Source: Prevotellamassilia sp.
Lineage (GTDB): Bacteria; Bacteroidota; Bacteroidia; Bacteroidales; Bacteroidaceae
Direction of reading: 5' to 3'
NCBI GenBank assembly: GCA_018383375.1
Contig: JAHAWW010000097.1
Coordinates: 1-6,552, forward strand
Length of the DNA: 6,552 nucleotides
The notes beneath the pieces are model-generated. The model was not told the origin of the DNA. It saw only the letters and a list, made by a program, of their open reading frames with translations, and did no database searches. Positions within the stretch are counted from its first letter, which is position 1, and every line of letters starts with the position of its first letter. Both the position numbers and the translations under genes were made by a program. Shown piece after piece: positions 1-6,092 of this stretch.

Positions 1-44
1 CCCGTTTTTTGAGTGCAAGGCAAGGTTTTTCTCACCTTTTTCGC

Positions 45-52
45 TAAATTTG
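45..52 (+). promoter_or_regulatory. Probable ileS promoter, -7 box
   Basis: The octamer TAAATTTG matches the Bacteroidota -7 consensus TAnnTTTG exactly and lies 71 bases before the ileS ATG, so transcription would start at roughly base 57-62 and leave a leader of about 60-65 bases. No TTTG -33 box is present at the expected 19-21 base spacing; the nearest T-run (26-30) is too close and the TTTG at 8-11 too far. The call therefore rests on the -7 box alone. No gene is visible in bases 1-44, which are T-rich. Confidence 0.45.
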
Positions 53-70
53 CACCCCAAATAAACACTC

Positions 71-104
71 GTCTCAAAGCCGACTAAACTGAGCGGCTAA
101 AGAC
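71..104 (+). promoter_or_regulatory. Possible stem-loop in the ileS 5' leader
   Basis: Two nested complementary arms can be read directly: GTCT (71-74) with AGAC (101-104), and AGCCG (78-82) with CGGCT (94-98). They are separated by a small internal loop (CAA opposite AA) and capped by an 11-base loop. The structure would sit between the predicted transcription start and the A-rich sequence just before the ileS ATG. It does not look like a T-box leader, and no ligand or function can be assigned. A nine-pair interrupted stem can occur by chance, so a regulatory role is only an inference. Confidence 0.3.
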
Positions 105-123
105 CTCCGACAAACATAAAAAC

Positions 124-3100
124 ATGAAATTTACCGAGCGTAACGGATTGAACCTCTTTGAGGTGAACGAACAAATCCTGAAAGACTGGGACAAAGAAGA
201 CCTCTTCCATAAAAGCATCTCAAGCCGCGAGGGCTGCCCCTCGTTTGTCTTTTTCGAGGGTCCTCCCTCGGCCAACGGACATCCTGGCATTCACCACGTC
301 ATGGCACGCACCATCAAGGACGTATTCTGCCGATACAAAACGATGCAGGGTTTTCAGGTGAAGCGCAAAGCCGGCTGGGACACTCACGGTCTCCCCGTCG
401 AACTGGGCGTGGAGAAGGAGTTGGGCATCACTAAAGAAGACATTGGACGCTCCATAAGCATCGAAGACTATAACGACCGATGCCGCAAAAATGTGATGAA
501 GTTCACACAAGAGTGGACTGACCTTTCACACCTCATGGGCTATTGGGTAGACATGGAACACCCCTACATCACCTATGAGAACTCCTACATCGAAACGCTT
601 TGGTGGTTGCTGGCCCAACTCTATAAAAAGGGCCTGCTCTATAAAGGCTATACCATTCAGCCCTACAGCCCTGCTGCCGGTACGGGATTGTCTAGCCACG
701 AACTCAACCAACCGGGTTGCTATCGCGACGTCAAGGACACCACGGTGACGGCACAATTCCGCATCACCGACCCCAAAGCCGAAATGACAGGATGGGGCGA
801 ACCGTGCTTCCTTGCTTGGACCACCACGCCGTGGACACTTCCCTCCAACACGGCACTCTGTGTGGGCCCGGCCATCGACTATGTAGCCGTGCGCACCTTC
901 AATCCCTACAACGGCCAACCCATAACGGCCGTGCTCGCCGAAGCACGTTTGGGGGCTTATCTTAAGGCCGAAGGTCAAAATCAAAGCCTCGAAGACTATA
1001 AAACCGGCGACAAAATCATCCCTTGGCAGATTGTGGGCCGATGGAAAGGCACCGATCTCGTTGGCCTTCACTATGAGCAACTTATGCCCTGGGTTAAGCC
1101 CACAGAGAAAGCCGGCGACACCGCCGCTGCATTTGTCAACGACTTTGTGGCTGCTCATCCCGAAAAATGCTTCAAGGCCGCCGGCGACACGTTTGCCGAC
1201 CTCTCCGAACTGGCCTTCCGCGTCATTCCCGGCGACTATGTGACCACCGAAGACGGTACGGGCATCGTCCACATTGCTCCGACCTTCGGTGCCGACGACG
1301 CCAAAGTGGCCAAAGCTGCCGGCATTCCCTCGCTGTTCATGGTGACACGCCGCGGCGAAACCCGACCAATGGTCGACCTCACCGGCAAATATTATCTGCT
1401 CGAAGAGTGTGACGAGGCTTTTGTGAGCCATTTGGTCAATGCCGAAGCCTATACCCACGCCGGCGACTACGTGAAAAATGCCTATGCACCCGAGTTTAAT
1501 AAAGACGGCAAATACGATGAGGCTGCAGCCGCCAAGGCCGAAGACCTCAACATCGTGCTCTGCATGGAGATGAAACAAGTCGGCACGGCTTTCAAAATCG
1601 AAAAGCATGTGCACAACTATCCCCACTGCTGGCGCACGGATAAGCCGGTGCTCTACTACCCGCTCGACAGCTGGTTTATCCGGTCAACGGCTATGAAAGA
1701 GCAAATGATTGCCCTCAACAAAACCATCCGCTGGAAGCCTGAAAGCACCGGCACCGGCCGCTTCGGCAAATGGCTCGAAAACCTCAACGACTGGAATCTC
1801 AGCCGTTCAAGATACTGGGGCACCCCTCTGCCCATCTGGCGCAACGAAGAGACACGCGAAGAAGTGTGCATCGCTTCGGTCGAAGAACTCTACAACGAAA
1901 TAGAGCGCAGCGTCAAGGCAGGCTTTATGGAGAGCAATCCGCTCAAAGACAACGGCTTCGTCCCCGGCGACTACTCTAAACAAAACTACGACCGCATCGA
2001 CCTGCACCGTCCCTACGTGGACCGCATCGTGCTCGTGTCGCCTACAGGGAAGCCCATGCACCGCGAGACCGACCTCATCGACGTTTGGTTTGACTCTGGC
2101 GCTATGCCCTACGCCCAAATCCATTATCCATTTGAAAACAAAGACCAGCTCGATGGCCGCACGGTCTATCCGGCCGACTTCATTGCCGAAGGCGTCGACC
2201 AGACACGTGGCTGGTTCTTCACCCTCCACGCCATCGCCACAATGGTGTTTGACACGGTGGCCTTCAAGGCCGTCATCTCAAATGGCCTGGTGCTCGACAA
2301 AAACGGCAACAAAATGTCCAAGCGTTTGGGCAATGCCGTAGAGCCTTTCGGAGCCATCAAAAAATACGGTAGCGACCCCTTGCGCTGGTATATGATTACC
2401 AACTCCGCACCCTGGGACAACCTCAAGTTTGACGAGGAGGGTGTACAGGAAGTGGCGCGTGCCTTCTTCGGCAAACTCTTCCAGACCTACTCGTTCTTTG
2501 CCATGTATGCCAACGTTGATGGCTTCGACGGCAAAGCGCCGCAAGTAGACTTCGCCAAGCGTCCGCAAATCGACCGCTGGATTCTCTCCGAACTCGGCAC
2601 ACTCGTCAAAGGCGTGACAGCGGCCTACGAAGACTATGAGCCCACTCGTGCCGGTCGTATGATTAGCACTTTCGTGGTCGACAACCTCTCCAACTGGTAT
2701 GTGCGCCTCTGCCGCAGTCGCTTCTGGGCCGGCGAGATGAACGAAGACAAACTCAGTGCCTATCAGACGCTCTTCAGCTGCCTGCTGACGGTGTCGAAAC
2801 TTATGGCTCCCATCGCGCCTTTCTATGCCGATCGACTCTACCGTGACCTACGCGACGCCGCCGGTGAGACGGCCGAAAGCGTACACCTGGCATCGTTCCC
2901 CGTGGCTATCGAAAGCCAAATTGACTCAGCACTCGAACAGCGCATGGAACTGGCCCAAAAAGTCACTTCTATGGTGCTCTCGCTCCGCAAAAAAGAGCAC
3001 GTCATTGTGCGCCAACCTCTGCAACGCATCTGCATACCGGCCACCGACGCCAACGTGCGTAGCGACATAGAGGCTATGAGCAGCCTCATCCTCGACGAAG

Positions 3101-3660
3101 TCAACGTGAAGACGCTCGAATTTGTCGAAGGCGATATGCTGGAGAAGAAGGTGAAATGTAATTTCCGCGTCATGGGCAAGAAGTTCGGCAAACTCATGAA
3201 AGCCGTGGCTGCCGTCGTGACGGCTCTGCCACAAGCCGACATCACCTCGCTTGAAAGCGCCGGCTCAATACAGATTGAAGTGGAAGGCCAACAACTCATC
3301 ATCGAGCGCGACGACGTGGAGATTGTGAGCGAAGATATTCCCGGTTGGACCGTCGCCACAGACGGTTCGCTGACCGTGGCCCTCGACCTCCAAATCACCG
3401 AAGCCCTCAAGCGCGAAGGCATGGCCCGCGAAATCGTAAAACGCATTCAAGCCTACCGCAAAGCGGCCGGTTTTGAAATCACCGACCACATCAAAGTGCG
3501 CCTCGAACCCAACAGTCTCCTTCAAGAAGCTGCCGAAGACTATGCTGACTACATCTGTGGACAAGTGCTGGCCGATGACTTCACCTTCGGCTCCACCACT
3601 AGTGGCAACAGCCTCGATTTTGAAAGCTTCCAGATTGGCGCCGACATCGTCAAAGCATAA
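124..3660 (+). CDS. ileS: Isoleucyl-tRNA synthetase, IleRS2/eukaryote-like type
   Basis: Cytoplasmic class I aminoacyl-tRNA synthetase (1178 aa) that charges tRNA-Ile with isoleucine using ATP and edits misactivated valine. Visible in order: the ATP-binding signature region with G55-I56-H57-H58 in place of HIGH; GWDTHGLPVE (84-93); the CP1 editing domain with the Thr-rich AWTTTPWTLPSNT (231-243) and GTGIVHIAPTFGADD (378-392), whose acidic pair is D391/D392; WNLSRSRYWGTP (557-568); WFDSG (655-659); the second signature KMSKR (730-734); and an anticodon-binding helical domain from about residue 815. No C-terminal CxxC zinc-finger pairs are visible, and the protein is far longer than the roughly 940 aa of the E. 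coli type. Both points fit the long eukaryote-like form usual in Bacteroidota. The ATG at 124 follows an A-rich stretch (ACATAAAAAC) and no Shine-Dalgarno sequence, typical for this phylum. The gene appears complete and intact. Confidence 0.98.
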   Translation: MKFTERNGLNLFEVNEQILKDWDKEDLFHKSISSREGCPSFVFFEGPPSANGHPGIHHVMARTIKDVFCRYKTMQGFQVKRKAGWDTHGLPVELGVEKELGITKEDIGRSISIEDYNDRCRKNVMKFTQEWTDLSHLMGYWVDMEHPYITYENSYIETLWWLLAQLYKKGLLYKGYTIQPYSPAAGTGLSSHELNQPGCYRDVKDTTVTAQFRITDPKAEMTGWGEPCFLAWTTTPWTLPSNTALCVGPAIDYVAVRTFNPYNGQPITAVLAEARLGAYLKAEGQNQSLEDYKTGDKIIPWQIVGRWKGTDLVGLHYEQLMPWVKPTEKAGDTAAAFVNDFVAAHPEKCFKAAGDTFADLSELAFRVIPGDYVTTEDGTGIVHIAPTFGADDAKVAKAAGIPSLFMVTRRGETRPMVDLTGKYYLLEECDEAFVSHLVNAEAYTHAGDYVKNAYAPEFNKDGKYDEAAAAKAEDLNIVLCMEMKQVGTAFKIEKHVHNYPHCWRTDKPVLYYPLDSWFIRSTAMKEQMIALNKTIRWKPESTGTGRFGKWLENLNDWNLSRSRYWGTPLPIWRNEETREEVCIASVEELYNEIERSVKAGFMESNPLKDNGFVPGDYSKQNYDRIDLHRPYVDRIVLVSPTGKPMHRETDLIDVWFDSGAMPYAQIHYPFENKDQLDGRTVYPADFIAEGVDQTRGWFFTLHAIATMVFDTVAFKAVISNGLVLDKNGNKMSKRLGNAVEPFGAIKKYGSDPLRWYMITNSAPWDNLKFDEEGVQEVARAFFGKLFQTYSFFAMYANVDGFDGKAPQVDFAKRPQIDRWILSELGTLVKGVTAAYEDYEPTRAGRMISTFVVDNLSNWYVRLCRSRFWAGEMNEDKLSAYQTLFSCLLTVSKLMAPIAPFYADRLYRDLRDAAGETAESVHLASFPVAIESQIDSALEQRMELAQKVTSMVLSLRKKEHVIVRQPLQRICIPATDANVRSDIEAMSSLILDEVNVKTLEFVEGDMLEKKVKCNFRVMGKKFGKLMKAVAAVVTALPQADITSLESAGSIQIEVEGQQLIIERDDVEIVSEDIPGWTVATDGSLTVALDLQITEALKREGMAREIVKRIQAYRKAAGFEITDHIKVRLEPNSLLQEAAEDYADYICGQVLADDFTFGSTTSGNSLDFESFQIGADIVKA

Positions 3661-3662
3661 TT

Positions 3663-3679
3663 TTGATATACCATATCAA
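3663..3679. repeat. Perfect AT-rich inverted repeat between ileS and the dksA-like gene
   Basis: TTGATAT (3663-3669) and ATATCAA (3673-3679) are exact reverse complements around a 3-base spacer (ACC), beginning two bases after the ileS stop codon. The hairpin has only one G-C pair per seven and no following T-run, so it is a poor terminator. The symmetry would also suit a dimeric DNA-binding protein, but nothing shows that such a site is used. The rest of the 47-base gap is AT-rich and contains no clear TAnnTTTG box. Confidence 0.4.
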
Positions 3680-3707
3680 TAATAATTACCTTATAATCTC
3701 AACTATC

Positions 3708-4088
3708 ATGTCTGAAAAAAACCGCTACTCTGACGAAGAGCTTGAAGAGTTCAAGCAACTCATCAATGCAAAAATCGAACTCGCCCAGAGAGAGTATCAG
3801 CAAATTATGGACACCTTGACGGGTAAAGATGGCAATGGTGTGGACGACACCATGCCGACCTATAAAGTGCTTGAAGAAGGCTCGATGACCCAGACCAAAG
3901 AAGAACTCACCAACATGGCCGCTCGCCAGCAGAAGTTCATCCAAGGTCTCAAAGCCGCACTCGTACGCATCGAGAACAAAACCTACGGCATATGTCGTGT
4001 CACGGGCAAACTCATCCCCAAAGAACGCCTCCGTGCAGTTCCCCACGCCACGCTCAGCATCGAAGCCAAACTCACGCAAAAGAAATAA
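3708..4088 (+). CDS. TraR/DksA-family regulator with degenerate zinc site
   Basis: A 126-aa protein with the DksA layout: a long, charged helical N-terminal part (about 8-90, likely a coiled-coil hairpin) and a C-terminal globular segment, YGICRVTGKLIPKERLRAVP (93-112) followed by SIEA (117-120). Family members bind in the RNA polymerase secondary channel and alter transcription initiation, often with ppGpp. The usual CxxC...CxxC zinc ligands are reduced to C96; the other positions are T99, S117 and A120. The surrounding fold-determining residues (YGIC, GxxIPxxRL, AVPxAT) are retained, so this looks like a metal-free family variant and not a decayed gene. The ATG at 3708 is chosen over an upstream in-frame TTG (3663), because translation from there adds a low-complexity Ile/Asn-rich stretch across the inverted repeat. 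Its regulon cannot be told from the sequence. Confidence 0.88.
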   Translation: MSEKNRYSDEELEEFKQLINAKIELAQREYQQIMDTLTGKDGNGVDDTMPTYKVLEEGSMTQTKEELTNMAARQQKFIQGLKAALVRIENKTYGICRVTGKLIPKERLRAVPHATLSIEAKLTQKK

Positions 4089-4093
4089 ACAAG

Positions 4094-4127
4094 GTAAGAC
4101 ACCGGGCGTTTCAACCCGGTGTCTTAC
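4094..4127 (+). terminator. Perfect 13-bp hairpin after the dksA-like gene
   Basis: GTAAGACACCGGG (4094-4106) pairs perfectly with CCCGGTGTCTTAC (4115-4127) around the 8-base loop CGTTTCAA. The hairpin begins five bases after the stop codon and ends 26 bases before the lspA ATG. The arm length and GC-rich inner stem make it very unlikely to be chance. No U-run follows (GCATTGACTCG), so on the + strand it may be a weak or partial terminator, an RNA-stability or processing element, or a structure controlling lspA. The A-rich flank on its left would give a T-rich tail on the minus strand, but no minus-strand gene reads into it here. Confidence 0.6.
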
Positions 4128-4153
4128 GCATTGACTCGTGCCTTATCCCAACT

Positions 4154-4783
4154 ATGCCTCTGCCCTCCAACAACCGCAACCGAACGCTCACGGCCATTGC
4201 CATCGTCGTCTTCATCCTCATCGTCGATCAAATCATCAAGATTGCCGTCAAGACCAATATGGCCCTTGGCGAACAAATAGAGGTGACCGACTGGTGCCGC
4301 ATTTGCTTCACCGAAAACAAAGGTATGGCGTTTGGCATGGAGTATGTCGGCACAATGGTACTTTCGCTCTTCCGCATCGTGGCTGTGGCATTTTTCACCT
4401 ATGCGCTTTTCAACATCATCCGGAAACGTGCCCCTTGGGGTCTGCTGGTGAGTTGGGCTGCCGTGGTGGCAGGAGCTGCCGGCAATATCATTGACAATTT
4501 CTTTTACGGCCTCATCTTCAGCGAGAGCGGCAGGAGCTTGGACCAAGTGGCTCATTTCACCGCCTTCGGCGAGGGCTATGGAGGATTTCTCACCGGCCGT
4601 GTGGTCGATATGTTCTATTTCCCGCTCTTCACTTGGCCCGACTGGATGCCCCTCTTGGGCGGCAACGTCTTTTTTGGCGCCGTCTTCAACTTCGCCGATG
4701 CCGCCATCAGTTGCGGCGGCATAGCTTTGGTCTTTTTCTTCCGCCACTTTTTGTCCATTGACTATCTCTTCAAACGCGCTTGA
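4154..4783 (+). CDS. lspA: Lipoprotein signal peptidase (signal peptidase II)
   Basis: Inner-membrane aspartyl protease (209 aa) that cleaves the signal peptide of diacylglyceryl-modified prolipoproteins just before the lipid-bearing cysteine. Four hydrophobic segments are visible at about 11-32, 66-88, 95-116 and 173-197. Family motifs: D25-Q26 in the first helix, the FTENKGMAFG loop (52-61), GNIIDN (110-115) with likely catalytic D114, and FNFADAAIS (178-186) with likely catalytic D182. The protein is some 40 residues longer than the usual 160-170 aa, because the segment between the two aspartates is expanded (about 116-172, containing GRVVDMFYFP). The ATG at 4154 gives a short polar N-terminus before the first helix; the in-frame extension upstream to 3992 overlaps the DksA-like gene and crosses the hairpin, and is unlikely. 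No Shine-Dalgarno sequence is present. Confidence 0.95.
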   Translation: MPLPSNNRNRTLTAIAIVVFILIVDQIIKIAVKTNMALGEQIEVTDWCRICFTENKGMAFGMEYVGTMVLSLFRIVAVAFFTYALFNIIRKRAPWGLLVSWAAVVAGAAGNIIDNFFYGLIFSESGRSLDQVAHFTAFGEGYGGFLTGRVVDMFYFPLFTWPDWMPLLGGNVFFGAVFNFADAAISCGGIALVFFFRHFLSIDYLFKRA

Positions 4784-4793
4784 AACCTTCTGC

Positions 4794-5711
4794 ATGAAGC
4801 CCATGACCCGACTCATTGCAGTGGCACTTATGTTGGTTGCCACGCTCACGGCTTGTCAAAGCGACAGACCTGAAGGCATTCTCTCCAACAACGAGATGGA
4901 AGCCGTGCTCTACGACTACCACCTCGCTATCGAGTTGGGCACACAGGCTGAGGCCGAAAAGCAGACCAAGACCAAAGAGACCCGACTCAACGCACACTAT
5001 TACACACAAGCCGCACTGGCCAAACATGGCCTCAAACAAGCTGACTTTGAGCGCTCGCTCGAATGGTTCTCGGCCCACCCCGAAGAGTTGCTCGATATCT
5101 ATAAACGGCTGAACGAGCGTATGGCCGGCGAACTGGGCAATCTGCCCACACCAGCCGATGGCATGACATTCTCACAAGACGCAGCAGCCGACACCACCGA
5201 CATTTGGCAAGAGGCACGCCAATTGATGCTCTCATCGCAAGGAAACACCCACTTCTCATTCCAACTCCAAGCAGATACATCGTTCCACGCCGGCGACCAG
5301 CTCCGTCTGCAATTCACCACCGAGTGGTTTTATAAGGAAGGACAACGTTCGGGCACAGCCTTACTCACCATAAAATATAAAGACGGCACGTCGCAAACCG
5401 GACAATTGGCCATCTATGGCTCCGGACAACAGCAGACTTCAGTGACGATTGCAGACAAACCCATTGAGACCATCCGTGGCTTCATCTACCAAAACACAGA
5501 ATGGTCCAAGCGCCCACGCATCCTCTACATCAGCGGCATCAATCTCTTGCGCATCCACTCCAAAGGCACACCGGTTTTACCCGGAGAGAGACCACTGCGC
5601 ACTGACTCCACCCTGCAATCGCCTCAAGCGCCGCTCACCGCCAACCAACGCATCCGCGACAGCCTTCTCAGGGCCGACTCAATCAACCACAACAGGCCGC
5701 ATTTCAAATAA
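4794..5711 (+). CDS. Lipoprotein with DUF4296-like domain
   Basis: A 305-aa predicted lipoprotein of unknown function. The N-terminus has basic residues, a hydrophobic core and the lipobox L18-T19-A20-C21, so it should be lipidated and then cut before C21, the reaction performed by LspA encoded ten bases upstream. Residues about 28-112 resemble DUF4296: a helical segment with NNEMEAVLYDYHLA, a YYTQAALAKHGL stretch, then FERSLEWFSAHPEELLDIYKRLNERM split over 85-110. Residues about 150-265 alternate hydrophobic and polar positions as in a beta-sandwich. The C-terminal tail (about 270-305) is polar and probably disordered. Residues after the cysteine (Q-S-D-R) hold only one acidic residue and are not a convincing surface-export signal, so the final leaflet is undetermined. 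ATG 4794 is preferred; ATG 4803 would also leave a working signal peptide. Likely cotranscribed with lspA. Confidence 0.88.
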   Translation: MKPMTRLIAVALMLVATLTACQSDRPEGILSNNEMEAVLYDYHLAIELGTQAEAEKQTKTKETRLNAHYYTQAALAKHGLKQADFERSLEWFSAHPEELLDIYKRLNERMAGELGNLPTPADGMTFSQDAAADTTDIWQEARQLMLSSQGNTHFSFQLQADTSFHAGDQLRLQFTTEWFYKEGQRSGTALLTIKYKDGTSQTGQLAIYGSGQQQTSVTIADKPIETIRGFIYQNTEWSKRPRILYISGINLLRIHSKGTPVLPGERPLRTDSTLQSPQAPLTANQRIRDSLLRADSINHNRPHFK

Positions 5712-5754
5712 TCCCCGTCCACCCTCTGCCATCACCTCTCTCCTGCTTTTGTCT

Positions 5755-5940
5755 ATGTCAACCGACCGACTCATAGAGCGTTTCGCCGTGTCGCGCCTAC
5801 ATCTGCCCGATGGTGACGTGTTGAAAAATCAAGTTATCGAAGTCTGGCAGAGCAACGACGGACACACCCATCACCGATATTATGCGCTGGAGCGCGAACT
5901 CCCCTTCACCACGTGGCGAGGTGGCGACTTTTGGCTCTGA
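5755..5940 (+). CDS. Small hypothetical protein, 61 aa
   Basis: I do not recognise this protein securely. It would start MSTDRLIERF and end with an aromatic-rich tail (LPFTTWRGGDFWL). The middle, HLPDGDVLKNQVIEVW (17-32), reads like two short beta-strands joined by a turn, loosely like the small N-terminal beta module of amidohydrolases, but no metal-binding or barrel domain follows. There is no signal peptide or membrane segment. It lies 43 bases after the lipoprotein gene on the same strand and could be the last gene of that unit. Against it, the bases just before the start are pyrimidine-rich (C/T) and not the A-rich leader seen at ileS and the barrel gene. A TTG two codons upstream (5749) is an alternative start. 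The reading frame extends open to 5449, but that part overlaps the lipoprotein gene and has shadow-like composition. Confidence 0.55.
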   Translation: MSTDRLIERFAVSRLHLPDGDVLKNQVIEVWQSNDGHTHHRYYALERELPFTTWRGGDFWL

Positions 5941-6015
5941 AACGACAAGTCTGCTTTACAAAAAGGCGCATAATTTGTCTTCTTTTTCCGAGAAAACCAA
6001 AAAAGTATATTTAGT

Positions 6016-6048
6016 TTTTACTTATTCCATTCTTTTGGCATACATTTG
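6016..6048 (+). promoter_or_regulatory. Probable promoter of the outer-membrane protein gene
   Basis: TACATTTG (6041-6048) fits the Bacteroidota -7 consensus TAnnTTTG exactly. TTTTA (6016-6020) lies 20 bases upstream, the right spacing for a -33 TTTG box with one mismatch. Upstream sequence from 5981 is rich in A and T runs, as at strong promoters. Transcription should start near 6053-6058, giving an A-rich leader of about 35-40 bases before the ATG at 6093. The intergenic stretch 5941-6015 holds no gene; ACAAA (5958-5962) and TTTGT (5974-5978) form only a weak stem before a T-rich run and may or may not end the upstream transcript. Confidence 0.6.
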
Positions 6049-6092
6049 CTCGTGATTAAAACACTATGTTTAACTCAAAAAAGAAAATGGAT

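Noticed and set aside
22..41. AAGGT/ACCTT stem followed by T-run as a terminator of an upstream gene
   Set aside because: Only five pairs, mostly weak, in a T-rich stretch; no upstream gene end is visible to support it.
526..1626. 366-codon open frame on the minus strand within ileS
   Set aside because: It lies entirely antisense to a well-supported ileS, has no recognisable domains, and is explained by the third-position GC bias of the sense gene.
1109..1973. Recurring GCCGGCGAC / CCCGGCGAC words inside ileS
   Set aside because: All occurrences are in frame, encode Ala-Gly-Asp or Pro-Gly-Asp, and are uneven in spacing, so preferred codons explain them better than a repeat or uptake signal.
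3661..3707. Separate promoter for the dksA-like gene
   Set aside because: TTTTG at 3661-3665 and TTATAATC at 3691-3698 are too far apart for the phylum consensus, and no TAnnTTTG is present.
4124..4849. 241-codon minus-strand frame opposite lspA
   Set aside because: Antisense to motif-supported lspA; its acidic, His-rich composition is a by-product of the hydrophobic sense protein, and no promoter reads toward it.
5449..5754. Upstream extension of the 61-aa frame
   Set aside because: Overlaps the lipoprotein gene in another frame and translates to Ser/Pro/Thr/Ala-rich shadow sequence with no fold-like pattern.
5984..5996. TTTTC-CGA-GAAAA small inverted repeat upstream of the barrel gene
   Set aside because: Short, AT-rich arms within homopolymer runs are expected by chance.
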